From Ailanthus altissimus (lineage: Eukaryota; Streptophyta; Magnoliopsida; Sapindales; Simaroubaceae), in the NCBI GenBank assembly GCA_946807835.1, contig OX327702.1, positions 8,122,001 through 8,186,000 of the forward strand: a stretch of DNA of 64,000 bases, written 5' to 3'. Each line of letters begins with the position of its first letter. Within the stretch, counting starts at the first letter, position 1. Positions 1 through 12,299 of the stretch are shown here, one piece after another. The position numbers and the translations under genes were made by a program. A model generated the notes under the pieces. The model ran no database searches, was not told where the DNA came from, and saw only the letters and a list, made by a program, of their open reading frames with translations.

Positions 1-1090
1 AAGGATAATCAAGGGTTTTGACTCGTCCCCTAGTATTTCATTGTACTCATTAACCACTTAGTTAATCCCTTAATACTAATTGATTGGCTTAGACACTAAT
101 CTCATCACAAGCCTCTGTCGATGGTCAAGTGACTATATTACGTATTCTAACAATCACCTATATGTCTATGATAATAAAATCAGAATGTAATTCATTAAAA
201 TCAAGTCTAAATTATACCATACATACCACCTAGGTATATGTCTATCCTAGATAGAACTCATAATTGTTACCCTATGATCATGCATCAAACTACCCTAAGC
301 TAAACACATGAGTCCCTCCGTCGAGTTCATCAAGGTTCCTCAATCATTCAAAATATTGATCAGGTATAATGAAAGCATTAAACACAAGATAGAATGAATC
401 AATTGAATTTATCAAGTTCATAAACTAAAATTTAACATAATCTAAATCCATACTAGGTTTACATAGTCTAACCCTAGATGAACAAATTAACCCATCACAA
501 AACCAAAAGTATCAAACCAATTCATAAAGATCAACAAGAAAAAGAACATAATGATAAAGAAAGAGAAGAAAAACTAATCAAAGTGACTCCTTAATGTGCT
601 TCTCCCTCAATCTTGACTTGAAGCTTGAATCTTGATCTTGGTTCTTCAATTTTTGACTTTGATTTTTGATTTGTGTTGTGAATTCTCCCTCTCTAAGTTT
701 TTTCCTGTTTTCTCTCCCTTAGGATTTTTGACTTTCTATTTATAAGTTTTTGTCTTCAAAATACTATTTATGAGTTACTGTAGTAAAAATACTGTTCACA
801 GGTACGGTAGTAAAATACTGTTTTCAGTTACTGTTCACCACTGCGAACGCCATGACGCTGGGTTGTGGGCGTCGCGGCGCTCACCTACTGACCTGGTGCC
901 TCTTTCGTATTTTGAGCGTAACTTATTCTTTTGATGTCCGATTCGCCTCCAATTTATTCCTATACGTCATATTTTCCGTCGTGCATCTATTTATGATCAC
1001 AAACCACAATTAAATAGCCAAATAGTTATAATTTAGAGCAAAATATAAAAGTTGAATATAAATAATAATAGTACTTTTACGCCCCTATCA
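1..1090 (-). mobile_element. LTR of a Ty3/gypsy-like element (family G2), cut by window start
   Basis: This stretch matches 17205-18304 along its whole length and ends in the same CCCCTATCA terminus. It is followed by GCAGG and then by MULE sequence. The related MULE copy at 14617 reads ACAGGCCAGAC without interruption, so the right boundary is at 1090 and GCAGG is the right-hand target duplication. The start lies outside the window. The minus orientation is inferred from resemblance of the full copy to the Athila LTR (the block with TATCGATCCCACAGGGAC). It is non-coding. It could be a solo LTR or the end of a longer element. Confidence 0.8.
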
Positions 1091-2555
1091 GCAGGCCAAA
1101 TTATAGTACGTTTTAAACCTAAATTTTATTGGGTACAAAATTAACAAGTTAATACATTGATTGGTGTTTTTTTAGGGCATCAAATTCATGGCTACTAACT
1201 TTCAGGCTTACACCATTACGAGCAAGTCTTAGCATCAGCCCATGCTAATGAAAATACAACATATAGCTGAGAGCCTTACAAGTGTAAAAATTATACCCGC
1301 TGCATTAACTCAAAAGATGAGCAGGTATGGGTACCACTATAGAAAGGTATAAGCTGAAAGCCGTCCTTATACTAATCTATTGAAAAAGTTCGTGAAAAAA
1401 AAAAAACTTGTAGAATTGGAAGTAGAAGCTACAATTAGCATAAATAGGAAACTAATTCCTATTTATGAAGCAAAACTTGGGGAAATTACAGTTTGAATAA
1501 ATAAAAATAACCTAGCATAATATGTTACTTTACACGGGCTTGATGCTAACAACATATGGTTTAATGAGCTATTATTTCATTAGATAGATGATACAGTGAG
1601 GCTTTTTATTTTTATATATTTTTGTTGTTGGTTTTTAACAGTATCAAAACTTATATACATTCTATCACTACTTTAAAGCATATAAATGAGTATCTAAAGA
1701 TTTTGTGTATACGATAGAGAATATTTTTTGATACGTACTCACAAGAATGCATAATTGCAGATGCATATTTTTACATGAACATTTTTTACCAGTCTATTGT
1801 GCACATTATATTATTATACTGCTGGTTAACTACTAATGAGTTTAATGTCATATATACATATTTTTACATGAACATTTTTTACCAGTCTATTGTGCACATT
1901 ATATTATTATACTGCTGGTTAACTACTAATGAGTTTAATGTCATATATATATATATATATATATTTATTTATTTTTAGGAGTACATTAGACAAATGTGGC
2001 AAACCTCTAGGCCAAGTTCAGGCTCTGACACTAAATGGATCGAACCGTTGTTGGCATATGCATAAGGAACAATGACTGAATTACTTAGTGCTAAAACACG
2101 GGCATCGGTCAATAAGGTAGTAGAAGTACAGTAATAATTTTTTCTTGTTATTAAATACAATAAGTTCAAAATAATACAACAATAATTTTTATACGTATAT
2201 ATTCCGTTGAATATCAATCAGGAACATTAGTTTACAGTGGAAGTTAACTTTGTTAAGAAGAAGATTATACTATATGATTCCAGGATGAATGGGAACTCTG
2301 ACGCAACCATTCAAATTTACAGAACCTCTGAGTGTTTCCATGCCATTTTATCTTCGTTAATATAGATTTTATATTTTAAAGGGAGAACAGAATGCAGATA
2401 TATTACATTGGCTAGTTATTAGTTTGAAGAATAACATACTTCAATAGACAGTTGGGAGCAGGGATTGTAGCGTATTTGTTTGTATGTTTATTGAATATCT
2501 TATGTTAGGTCAACCGTTTGATTTCTTCCTTAAGATTGGTGATTTTTATAAATAA
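1091..2555 (+). pseudogene. Ulp1-like (C48) cysteine protease remnant carried by MULE copy C
   Basis: This is the 3' part of a gene of the DUF1985/Ulp1-like class that plant MULEs of the Kaonashi type carry. Residues 1091-1460 match the coiled-coil/basic linker of MULE B (14617-15002). Around 1545-1620 a degenerate reading resembles the start of a C48 domain. At about 2235-2300 the reading VNFVKKKIILYDS resembles the strand after the catalytic His. At 2454-2552 the clear reading RDCSVFVCMFIEYL contains the DC-x-VF motif with the catalytic Cys, and TAA follows at 2553. Several stops and unclear intron boundaries interrupt the gene. In the family the enzyme cleaves SUMO-like proteins; whether this branch did so is unknown. 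The gene converges on the transposase at 10333-11785, as in MULEs A and B. Confidence 0.6.
1764..1966. repeat. 93-bp tandem duplication followed by (TA)n
   Basis: The segment starting CATATTTTTACATGAAC at 1764 recurs at 1857 with almost no change, giving a period of 93 bp. The second unit runs into a (TA)n tract at about 1943-1964. It lies inside the Ulp1-like remnant. A 67-residue reading across it simply repeats the same peptide and is not a gene. Confidence 0.9.
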
Positions 2556-3080
2556 AATATGACCATTGATTTGTGGACCACTGTAAACAATGTTTTATAA
2601 ATGTGTAATATATTGTTCATATATGCATTTTTATCATATTATTATTATTTTGATGTCTGCATGTTAGGTGGATGTGTGTAGAGATGCTATATAATTATAT
2701 AGAAGTGTGTTTTTCTAATGTGCAAGTTTGAGAATGTCTATATAATAGGAAAAATTTTGCTGAAATTTTAACAAAATTTCAAACACCTATACAGATATTT
2801 CCATAACTTATCCACAACTGAAAATTATCAACATCAATATTAACATTAAATGAAAAATACATTTATCATCAACAATTTAAGTGTATAATAAAAAGTATAA
2901 GTATATTACAAATAAGTGCATTAAAAAAATTATGAATGCAAAAGTAGTATAATTAGAAAATGTTTCCTCCCTTTAAGATCCGTGTCGTTTCTTCCATCTT
3001 ATATCCATCTGAAACAAAAAAAACAATAGTCTTATATTATAGTGAAATTAAAATTAAATATTAATTTTTAGTTTTATAAA
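2556..3080. other. AT-rich tail of MULE copy C, no gene seen
   Basis: This non-coding stretch lies between the Ulp1-like stop codon and the Athila A1 insertion. Its last five bases, ATAAA at 3076-3080, are the left copy of the Athila target duplication. I see no other feature. Confidence 0.6.
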
Positions 3081-4451
3081 TGATGTAATATTTCTATATC
3101 TTAAAATTAAGTACAAGTATACATTATCGTAACAAGTAATAAAGGGACTTAATAAATCGGATGTCGAACCCACATTGATAATTCTTACTTTCTAACCAAG
3201 TACTAAAATTATGTCTCTCTAATAATTATTCAAAAAAACAAATCTAAGAATGAATGCAAAAAAAATAAAAACAATGACACAATGCAAAGAGAATTAGGTA
3301 ATAGCAATATAGAGAAAACCTAAGGTCAATACTATCCCTCAATATGCTTTCTAATGATCAATCCTTTAATATTTAGCTCATTTAGTCTTTGTTATTGATC
3401 AAGACACTAAAGTATTTACAAACCTCTTCCAAGGTCATGCAAGTATACCTTAATTTATCAAATACCTATATTCTTATGGTACTTGTAATAAATTAAGATT
3501 CATTAAGATTAAGTCTTATTGATCATACATGCCAATTAAGTATATTCCTATCTTAATTTAAAACTTGCATATGCAACATTGAATGTTACTCTACAATCAT
3601 GCATCAAATTACCCAAGTCTAAATATGATGATTCCTCTTCCGAGTTTATCAAAAATATTACCAATTTATTCACCATATATTGGCCAGATATATTGAAGCA
3701 TTAAGAACAAGTAATTTGAATAACAAAGAACTAAGTTTATTGAATATTAAAAAGATATGGCTATTAAGTACACATATTGAATTCAAGTATTAACCATAGA
3801 ATAAAAAATTTAGTTCATGGCTACGAGAGAATAGCAGTAATAATAATAAGAGATCATGATACAATCAATAGCAAACCGATATAGACGTCAAATTTCTCTT
3901 AATTGCGCTGCCTAAGAAACTCTTAATGTCGAAGAATGCCTTGAATATCTCTCTATGGTTGTTTCAATTAATTTCTAATTACTCTCTAAGATTTATGCTC
4001 TGTATTCTTACTATTCTTGGATGTATCTTAAGTTATTTTTAAAGGCTAGGGACGAGTGACTTTTTATAGGGATTGATATAAGGTTAAAAATCTCAATTCT
4101 CGTCGGATTAGGACTTGCACTGCTGTTGGGGCGCTGGGTACTATTGCTAGGGCACTGCGTATAAGCGGCCTCACCATTGAACCGGTGAGATGTTGGCACT
4201 GAAGCGCTGGCCCGTCATTAGCGTGATGACTATATGGCGTTGGGGGGGCTGGCCTGTCGCTGGCGCGGTAAAGATATGGCACTGGAGTGCCAGACTGCGA
4301 CTTAAACAAGTCATCTTTTCTGATTTTCTTTAAATTCTGTTCAAGTCCCTATAAATAATAATAAATCACATAAATAGCCATTTATTCTCATAAAATAATA
4401 AAATATCAAAATAAAAACGTAGAAAAATATATGATAAATATGCCCTTATTA
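3081..4451 (-). repeat. 3' LTR of Athila A1
   Basis: This LTR of about 1.37 kb aligns with the 5' LTR of A2 (22540-26026, minus its insertion). On the + strand it starts TGATG and ends CTTATTA, a decayed form of the CTTATCA seen at 15181. The bases from 4452 on give the minus-strand GGGAGAATT next to it, the usual place of the polypurine tract. A GC-rich block with many CGCTG motifs lies at 4108-4300 in an otherwise AT-rich LTR. Confidence 0.88.
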
Positions 4452-4869
4452 AATTCTCCCAAACTGAAACACTTACTTGTCCTCAAGCAATAAAATAAAA
4501 TCAAGAGAGAACCAAAGGGTTATACTTGACTCAATTAACAATTAAAGAAAAAACATTGCTAGATAAGTAAGATGATCAAAATCATTATCTCAAAGGCTAA
4601 TGAAATGGCACAAATCCTTAAGGTAGATAAATAGCTATTAACAATCCTAATTATCTTCATTTAGTTCCTCATTATTCCTTATAGACAATCATCATGTTTG
4701 TGTGCAAGCAGTAAGCAATAGCTAAAACCATACTTTGATTTACTTTATACTTTAGTTTGTATATAAAAGATGATGTCTCGACATTTGATTTGTATAATAA
4801 CACTTCCATAGGCCTATCTTTACTGCCATTCTCCACTAATGTAGAAAATCACATGTCTAGAGATCTATT
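4452..4869 (-). other. Athila A1 3' non-coding region
   Basis: The start, with minus-strand TTGCTTGAGGACAAGTAAG, is the conserved pre-polypurine stretch of Athila/Tat elements. The rest aligns with 15182-15600 of A2 and holds no gene. The last bases, CTATT at 4865-4869, are the left target duplication of the solo LTR that follows. Confidence 0.75.
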
Positions 4870-7074
4870 TGTTGGGATTTGTGCTTACGTGCCATCCCAT
4901 TATGTATGAATATTTGTTTAATATTTATACTAGTGTTATTATTTTAATAAATCGCTAATTATATTTATATATGGTAAGATGCTTGTAACGTTTCAAACAT
5001 TGTACTATCTAAAAGAGTTCAGATCTGGTCTAAATGAGTTTAGATCAGTGCTAAGAATTAGCAATACTGAGAGTTATAAATGCTAAGAGTTGGCACTGAT
5101 AAGAGTTACTAGGTTATAAGAGTCAGCAATATCTAAAGAGTTAGAGCCTTGTCTAAAATGGGACAAAGACCTAAGAATATATTAGTAATGGCATAATTGC
5201 AAAGAGTTGAAACAGTGCTAAGAAATGTCATTATGCAAATATATTCTCAAATATTATGTTCCTGATCTATCTTCACTGATGCAGGTCTGTCAGTGAATAC
5301 CTTAACAAATATAGAGATTAGTGTATGCCTATATCTGGATGGTCTAGATGGTTAGTCTTAGCAAACCATGAGTTTAGTGGAAGCTTGTATAGAGATACAG
5401 GTTTTCAGTAAGGACTGAATACTGAATAGACTCATAAAGATCTCCAATAGACATCCTATAAAGCCGTCAATGGAGGATCTTTCTAGTTAAGTAGTATTCG
5501 TGGTCCTTTGACCTAAGTGCCACGGTGGGCTTGTGAGTGATCCACCATACTTTGGTTCCACACATGTCAGAAACCTTTCATGGTCTGACCGCTGGGTGTC
5601 GCTGGGTATGGTCCGATGTTCATGGAGTCCGGTGTGCATAGATATGGGATCCATAAGCTCATTTAGGTGAGTATTATATCCTAATACTCTATAGATTGTA
5701 TTTCAGAAAGTCTTATGGCCATAAGCAATAATTCGCGGGAAAAGAGTTTAACCCTAAGGATAAATAATATTACAAAAGTGTTTGAAAATATTATTTATTG
5801 AAATACAATTCAAGAGATAAGCTTTTTGTCAGGCATATGGAGATTTGATGATGTTGATCTATATCTCTGCTCTACTTGGATATAAATAATGAAGGGATTA
5901 TATGAATATGTTATAACCTCAACTTGTATGGTTTAACGCGCCGCTTTGTAATATCCGTAACGTGTGTGTGGGACATCGTTTACGGGCGTATGGAGGAGTT
6001 CTATATGAAAATTCGGGCGTGGACCTAGAGAGTCTCACAATATGAAGTGTACTCGTTGTGCACTTGGGCAGCATAATAGATTGAATAATTCTATCTTAGA
6101 AATTTCAACAAACCGAAAATATGTTTCGGGGTTCCTCGGGTTGTGCACTTATTTAAACTTAAAAGTTAAGTATATTATTTAATTAGTTGACAAGAGTTAT
6201 TAACTAATTAGATATTAACAAGTGGCACAATTTTAGTATATGAATTGTTTTACCATGAATTCAACCATTTACCATGTTAGTAAAATCAAATAAGGTAAAT
6301 ATTAATTATTCAAATAGTTTTTGAATAATTAAATAAATGTTATTTAAATAAATAAAATATGATTTTATTTATTTGTTATTTTATTCCTAAATAGAAGACA
6401 TACCTAATTTGAGAAACATAAACTAAATTTAGTGGAGCACCATTTTATGATTAATGGTTAAATTTATTAGACCATTAAAAGGGCCACCAAAAATTGTTTT
6501 GGTAGTTGGCCACTTAATCTAATTTTGGTGGAGCACTTGTGAAGTGTTGTAAGCACTAAGAATAGTTAAGTTTCAAGTGTATTAACATGAGAGTGAATGA
6601 AAATTCGTGCAAGAGTTGAGAGAAAAAATAAGAGTTGGTTTTCAGAGAGTTTTTCAAAGAACAAAGACTTATGAGAAAAACAAAAAGAGAAAGAAAAATA
6701 AATCCTTTATATTTTTCTTTTTAGTAATCAAAACCTTGTTGCTGGAGATCATACAACTAAAAACCTTGTTGCTGGAGATCATACTGCTGCTATTCTAGCT
6801 TCATAATCCCACCGGATTGTTGTGAACTAGAATTGAATAAGAGTGCACTTCAAGGTGAGCTCAAAGTTGAAGCAAGGATATTCGGAATTGGAAATCTTCA
6901 TCAGAGGTCTTCAAAGGTATGTTTTCTGTATTCTTAAGTTGTTAAGAATTCAACTACATGTGTATATGTTGATTACTTGATAAATTTCGCTGCCAAATTC
7001 ATGTATATGATGCATATTTTTAGTTTTTTCAATATGTACACAATCACATGCATACACCCTAAAATACGTTAATA
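4870..7074 (+). mobile_element. Solo LTR (2.2 kb) of the large-LTR copia family
   Basis: It starts TGTTGGGATTTGTGC and ends GTTAATA (a decayed GTCAACA, compare 54578). CTATT flanks it on both sides (4865-4869 and 7075-7079). Athila A2 has the uninterrupted site at about 15600 (GATCTAATTAGGACTTTAC), which fixes the ends. No internal domain, primer site or second LTR accompanies it, so it is a solo LTR. A 24-base unit is tandemly repeated at 6731 and 6761. A 42-nt hairpin lies at 6792-6833. Family assignment rests on similarity to the 5' LTR at 43313-45425, which abuts a copia primer-binding site. Confidence 0.93.
6792..6833 (+). other. Conserved hairpin near the LTR 3' end
   Basis: The outer arms are ATTCTAG and CTAGAAT. 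The inner arms, TTCAT-AATC and GATTGTTGTGAA, pair with a small bulge around the loop CCACCG. Hairpins at the same place occur in the related LTRs at 25592, 43542, 54298, 55444 and 62193, some with matched changes in both arms. The RNA role is unknown. Confidence 0.65.
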
Positions 7075-8046
7075 CTATTTAGAACTTTACTTAGCTTGTA
7101 ACGTAAGGCTAAGGTCAAGGTAGGATAAAAAGATAGACATATGAGATTCAAGTCACACTATGAACACTTTGGACTTTACCTAGAAATCTTTTGATATTCT
7201 TTTTCTTATATTATCTCTTCCCCCAAACTTATTATATTTCTCATCTTTCTTTTCAACCTTTATTTTTTAAAGAATTTCTTCTTTTTCTTAAGTTGTGGGT
7301 ATTTTTCTTTTTTTTTTTTTGAATTTTTTTTGGATACCCCCAAACTTAGATTGACAAATATCACTCAAATTTATTTTTCTCATATGACCACAACCTTTTC
7401 ATTGCAAGAGTATTTCTAAGCAAATGTAAGATTTATGGTGTTATGGGTAAATGTTTGGATAAGTAAACTTTAAGTCTTAGGCTTGTAATGTGGTTAAACC
7501 AAAGAATGGGTAATTAGGCTCAAAATAGGGTACTAAGGATAAATATGCAATAAAAGATAGGCTAAAAAAGCTCAATCGGCCCAAAAATGGCTTAATATAA
7601 TTTTTCTATTCATGTGTTTTCTAGAATTTCGCCTCAAGTGGTAATTAAAGACAAGTTCTAGAGAGTCAGTCTTCGAGACTATGGTGTACTTCCTAAAGCA
7701 TAGGTATCTCTAAGTAATAGTTATAACTATTCATACTTTAATAAGTGCTAAAAAAACGAATGGTGATTATAAATAAGGTCAAACTTGTTCATAAACTTAG
7801 ATAACCAAAATTGTCGCAAATATCTATCATTTCTTATGGATTTGTAGAAAATAAATTTAGCCATGTATTTTATTTCTTATCATAGACTAATGATCATCTT
7901 AACAAAACCTAATAAAAATGAACAAGGAAACAGCTAAGAAATAAAAATATGACTTCATTACTTTTTTTTACATAAGGTAATAAATAAAAAATACGGAGCA
8001 ACACGAAACATAAAAGCAGCGCTAAATATTCTCTCCTATATTTAAA
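7075..8046 (-). other. Athila A1 non-coding internal region
   Basis: It aligns with 15605-16570 of A2. It is AT-rich and contains a poly-T tract (7305-7330). Short open readings in it are not conserved between the copies. No gene is seen. Confidence 0.7.
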
Positions 8047-9172
8047 ATGAAACACAACCCCCATGTGAAGAAAAGAAAAAAATTAAGAAACTTCCCTGTG
8101 AAAATGATCATCCAAAATCGTTGTGGTCAAAGAGAAGGTCCTCAAAATCAATGTCTGGCAATGGTGGAGGTGAGGGGATCACCAGAGGCTGTGGTAGAGT
8201 CAAAGGATCAATCCCAAGGGATGTGGCAGTAGCTTGGGTCCATTGAATTAAATACCTCTAAGTAGCATTAGTCGTACACTCGTGAGAAGTTATACGAGCC
8301 TCCAGTTGAGCTAAATGCTCATGGATAGGTCAAGGGCGAACGACAATAGTAAGATGACGAAGGGCCTCAAGAGAGGGCGAGTTAGCAACAATCATTCAGC
8401 AAATGATAGAAATAGATATAATGGTAACAGGAGTGTGTCGCTCCTCTCGCTGGTCCCAAGTGACGCTGGCTCGTGCGCATAAAGCTGTAATCAAGAAAGG
8501 AAAAAATAATCGACTATTAAGGCGTGAACATGCCATAATTTATATGTAAATGATCTTGCTAATATCGATTGGTCGATATGTTATGATGGCAAAGTGGTAG
8601 ATGGCACGGAGTTTGGTGATGTCACTAGTGTGAGAGATCGGCAAGAGTCTTACTGCAAGGAAGCTGTACCAGGCTTTAACTTCTAAATGCATATGGCAAG
8701 ACATGAATGTCATGGGTAGATCGTTGATTACATGCCATTGTGTACCCTTTGTACATAAGGCAATGATGATCTCCTCGTAATTTGGGTGATCTCTGAGTTA
8801 TGCCATATTGTCTTCAATCTCTGCTAGTAAACCAAAATGAGCATTGATCATTGCGGGATCAAATACTACTCTATTGCCGCGAACAAATACCCGCCCATAG
8901 TTGTCTAGTTCACTTGCATTAGCGTAGAACTCTCATACAATGAAAACTATGCTATGCTCTGGTTGTGTGTAGAATTGTTCCCAATGACGTTCTCTAATCA
9001 TATCTTCGATACTTGGAATATTCAAGTTTTCTAAATCAAAATCTCTTTCTATGATAAATTCTTTTTTGAGATCCATGTCTGTATATTGAACTTGTGTTTT
9101 GGTTGAAGTGAATTGAGTACTATCATAAGCACTGCTACTACTTGTTGTAGTACGTTGCTTTTTTGGAGCTAT
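8047..9172 (-). pseudogene. Athila env-like position ORF (plant transposon protein type), A1 copy
   Basis: The minus strand matches the better kept A2 ORF at 16560-19026. Recognisable pieces are the reading around the start (about 9172, where ATG has become ATA), the REFYANA-type block near 8900-8930 and FDPAMINAHFGL near 8830-8870. Known plant proteins with this layout (the putative plant transposon protein domain) sit at the 3' end of Athila elements, where the env-like ORF lies; their function is not established. The start codon is lost and several stops are present. At one point (about 8912) A1 keeps a C that A2 has lost, so A1 is less damaged there. Confidence 0.7.
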
Positions 9173-9189
9173 GGATTGTTCTTTGCTAA

Positions 9190-9735
9190 GATTGAATCAC
9201 AAAAATAGTAAGTGAAAAATTATAAGGAAATTAGTGTGGATCATTTACCTGTTTCACGTCCTTTTTTTATTTTTGAACCCGTTGTAGCGCTACTGCTGTA
9301 TGTGTCTTACCGTGCCAGTGACAAGGTATCGCTGAGGTGATAATCTTTGCGTTGCTTTAGCGCTATGATGCTCGTCATTAATTTTGTGTAACTGTTCTGG
9401 CACTAGAGCTATTCACTTTTTATCGCTAACGCAATGAACTAAAGAAACGGTTCGAATCCTTTTGAACTTTCACTGCTTACTGAAATTCCCGTCGGTGCAA
9501 TAGAGTGTGTACCGTAGAGGCGTATAGAGTTTCTATTGCTGCAACCTGTCGCTGGGGTGACGTTTGGGCGCTACAGCGATAATTATCTGTTGCTGCAGCG
9601 TTAAGGGCTTATTTTGGGGTGCCTACTAGAATTCTTGTTGGTGCGGTAGAGTGTGTACCGTGGGGGCGATATTGACTTGAATTTACTATCACTGCCATAC
9701 TGAATTCTCTCGCTACAGCGCTGATCCCTTTTCTT
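9190..9735. repeat. CGCTG-rich internal tract of Athila A1
   Basis: This GC-richer tract has many CGCTG/CAGCG words and two copies of a block containing AGAGTGTGTACCGT about 145 bp apart (near 9500 and 9645). The same layout recurs in A2 at 19135-19690. Pieces such as GCTACAGCGATAATTATC are locally self-complementary. No protein reading is conserved. Confidence 0.6.
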
Positions 9736-10327
9736 AAGTGCTTCAATTAATCTCTAATTGCTCTCTAAGACTTGTACTCTATATTCTTACTGTTCTTGAA
9801 TGTGTCTTAGGTTATTTTTAAAGATTGAGGACGAGTGGCTTTTTATAGGGATTGATATGAGCTTAAAAATCTCAATTCTCGTTGGATTAGGACTCGCACT
9901 ACCGCTGGGGCGCTGCGTATAAGCGGCCTCATCGCTGGAGCGCTGGCCCGTCTCTAGTGTGTTAACGATATGGCACTGGGGGCACTGGCCTGTCATTGGC
10001 ACAGTGAAAAGATGGCGCTGGGGCGCTAGACTACGACTTAAACAGGTTGTCTTTTCTAATTTTCTTCTTTCGACCACTATTCCAGCGCTGGGGCGAAAAT
10101 TCTTGTGGTACTGGGGTGAAAATTCTTGTGGCGTTAGGGCGACAGATCCATATTTTGAAAACTTTGTATTTTAGTCCTTATTTTTGCTCATTTTGCATCA
10201 TTTCTTTAAATTTTGTTCAAGTCCCTATAAATATCGATAAAGCATATAAATAGTCATCTATTATCATAAAATAATAAAATATCAAAATAAAAACATTAAA
10301 AAATATATGACAATTATGTCATTATTA
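9736..10327 (-). repeat. Truncated 5' LTR of Athila A1
   Basis: The sequence switches at about 9736 from the internal CGCTG tract to the middle of the LTR (it matches 3960-4451 and 23415-26026). The inner part of the LTR, the primer site and gag are therefore gone in one deletion. The outer end is ATTATTA, followed by the ATAAA target duplication at 10328-10332. Confidence 0.85.
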
Positions 10328-10332
10328 ATAAA

Positions 10333-11785
10333 CAAACATACATTACCTATTATATAAAGCAACAGGGTTTCGACATAATTGTCAGTTATGTTTATGTTAT
10401 CTACAACACTATAAATATTCTTTGATAATTCATCCCTTTAAGATGGAATCTGATTCGTTCGATGTATGCCTGACTATCTAATCTGAAGGATGGCCAACTA
10501 GAAGTACCAACTCGCTATAGGCACAGAATAATTTCTCGGATGTCTAATAAGTCAAACAAAGACTCTCGTGCAATAATTTTATGTATTTGCATACGACAAG
10601 TACATGGGGACAAGCCAGTTGTCGATAGTCAAACTTTCGACAACTACATATTCTATAAAAAAAATGTCCACTATTTCATTTTTGCCACCATCCTTGACTA
10701 TAAATCGTGAAATATGTACAGGGTAAACTGTCATTCAACTTATATCACATTATGTTTCATCACTTTATGATTTGCCCAATTCATCAACACTGCTGCCAAT
10801 CATCTATAATAAAATCACAGTTGTGTTAGCCCTTATATCCAGTCTACCAAATTGGTCACATGAAGCTTTCTTACTTTTTTTGCAATTGTATTAATGCTCT
10901 CTGTAATATTAGTGGTCATGACATTGTACATTCTAAAAGCACCAATTGATCGAGCCCATCTTACCGTACTAACATCCTCCTTCAAATACTTATTACGTCA
11001 GATCTTATTTCTCGCATCTTATTCATTTGGTGTTGAAGATCAGAGACACGATACGCCTTGATAGTAATAAAATAGGTCGATAAGTATACCCTTTTTTAGA
11101 CTTATCCGTTGGTAACTTGTATTTTATCACCAAATTCTCCTTCAATTAAAAATGTAGAACCCATGATATGCATTATAAAACACACCCTATATAGCTCTCT
11201 CAATACTGGCATGTCAATCAAATATAAAAATAAAATTCTGACGGCCACTAATTACTCCTCATAATTTGACCATAAACTACTCCTAATAAGTATCATTTTG
11301 AGTCAACAATTTCCTATGTCAATAGAAATATCTAATTGTTTCTATCTTTACAAATGGCCATAAACATTGTATCAAGATAGAAAACTTTAAAAAAAGTTCC
11401 ATGCATTACAATCACTAGCCAAATAGATGAATTAAAACCTTTGATGCAGGGTTCCATCCCTAAAAAGAAATACTTGAAGTGATTATCCACTTCAATTTCC
11501 AAGTTATAAACTTACCTGGGTTCTTCTATTGCAACACATAACTGTATACAATAAGCAATTTGAATGAATTCTCTAGAGCACCTCTTATCAATCTTAATAT
11601 ATGCTCATTAGCTCGTCAAACTATAGTATACATTATCTAAACACCGAATTCTTTATGTATGTCTTCTTGAATGCCCTTCGACCTATAATTTCTATTGACT
11701 AATGCAAACATATTTTTAATTACTTTAGCAATAATACGGCTCTTGGCTTGCTTGTATATTGTATTTCATGGTAAATTTTTTTTTT
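10333..11785 (-). pseudogene. MULE transposase (mudrA-like), C-terminal half, copy C
   Basis: The minus strand aligns with 26032-27570 of MULE B. A block readable as HFKYFFLGMEPCIKGFNSS (about 11440-11485) is the start of the MULE transposase core, and the segment at 10480-10640 is the SWIM-type zinc region with its downstream GHPS tail. The position of the first catalytic Asp reads His here (VIVMHGTFF, near 11400). Stops are frequent and there is no long open frame. The DNA-binding N-terminus is missing: a deletion relative to MULE B joins at about 11760 and similarity ends near 11785. It faces the Ulp1-like gene across Athila A1. Confidence 0.75.
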
Positions 11786-12299
11786 AATTCTATTGATTGT
11801 AAACTTTTTTTTAAAAAAAAATGTAGCATAATTCTTTTTTTTTGGGTAAAATTTTACGTTATTGCATAGATGTGCTCAAGGGAAAGAAAAAAAAAAGATT
11901 AAATCTCAAATGAGATTTATTATTGAAATTTCAATTTACAATTTCTTTTGGAAAGTTCAATTAAAGAGAAGTTTGTTCTGTAAAAAAAAAACAAAAAAGA
12001 GAAGTTTGATTTATATTGATAATATGTTTATAAAAACAATTCAAATAAAAATTGAAGAGTATAAATAGAGTTTTTTTTAGGGATAATAATGGGGCAAGAC
12101 GAGCGTGGAGAGGTGTTTCTTGTAGCTCACCTCATTTTTTTTATTTTAGGCCTTGTTTCCCGTTATATTTCCCAAAAAATTCTACATAAATAAAAAAAAA
12201 GTTTAAAAATAAGCAACAAAAAAGGTTTTTATTTTTACAGAACAAATATGGTTTTTAGTTACAATAAGAATAAAAAGGCTTTCAATCGATTAAATTAAG
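11786..12299. other. Unassigned AT-rich spacer
   Basis: It contains several A/T homopolymers and a short GC-richer piece (12090-12125). I recognise nothing in it. It separates the truncated MULE C from the left end of MULE B. Its last nine bases, TAAATTAAG at 12291-12299, match TAAACTAAC after the right end of MULE B at seven of nine positions. Confidence 0.5.

Larger units (their letters stand above)
3081..10327 (-). mobile_element. Athila-type Ty3/gypsy retrotransposon A1, internally deleted
   Basis: The element begins TGATG on the + strand and ends ATTATTA (a decayed TTATCA), flanked by ATAAA at 3076-3080 and 10328-10332. Read on the minus strand the order is a truncated 5' LTR (9736-10327), a CGCTG-rich tract, an env-like/plant-transposon-protein ORF remnant, a non-coding 3' region and a full 3' LTR (3081-4451). 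Compared with copy A2, the primer site, gag and protease and over half of the 5' LTR are missing, a deletion joined at about 9736. A solo LTR of another family is inserted at 4870-7074. No reverse transcriptase or integrase is visible, so the copy is dead. Confidence 0.88.

Noticed and set aside
1775..1978. A 67-residue protein with an internal repeat
   Set aside because: The repeat is a 93-bp DNA tandem duplication in a decayed intron or exon of the Ulp1-like remnant; the frame then runs into a TA microsatellite.
9787..10174. Overlapping open frames rich in Arg, Pro and Gly in the Athila LTR
   Set aside because: The frames follow the GC-rich CGCTG block of the LTR and change frame between the four LTR copies; they are composition artefacts.
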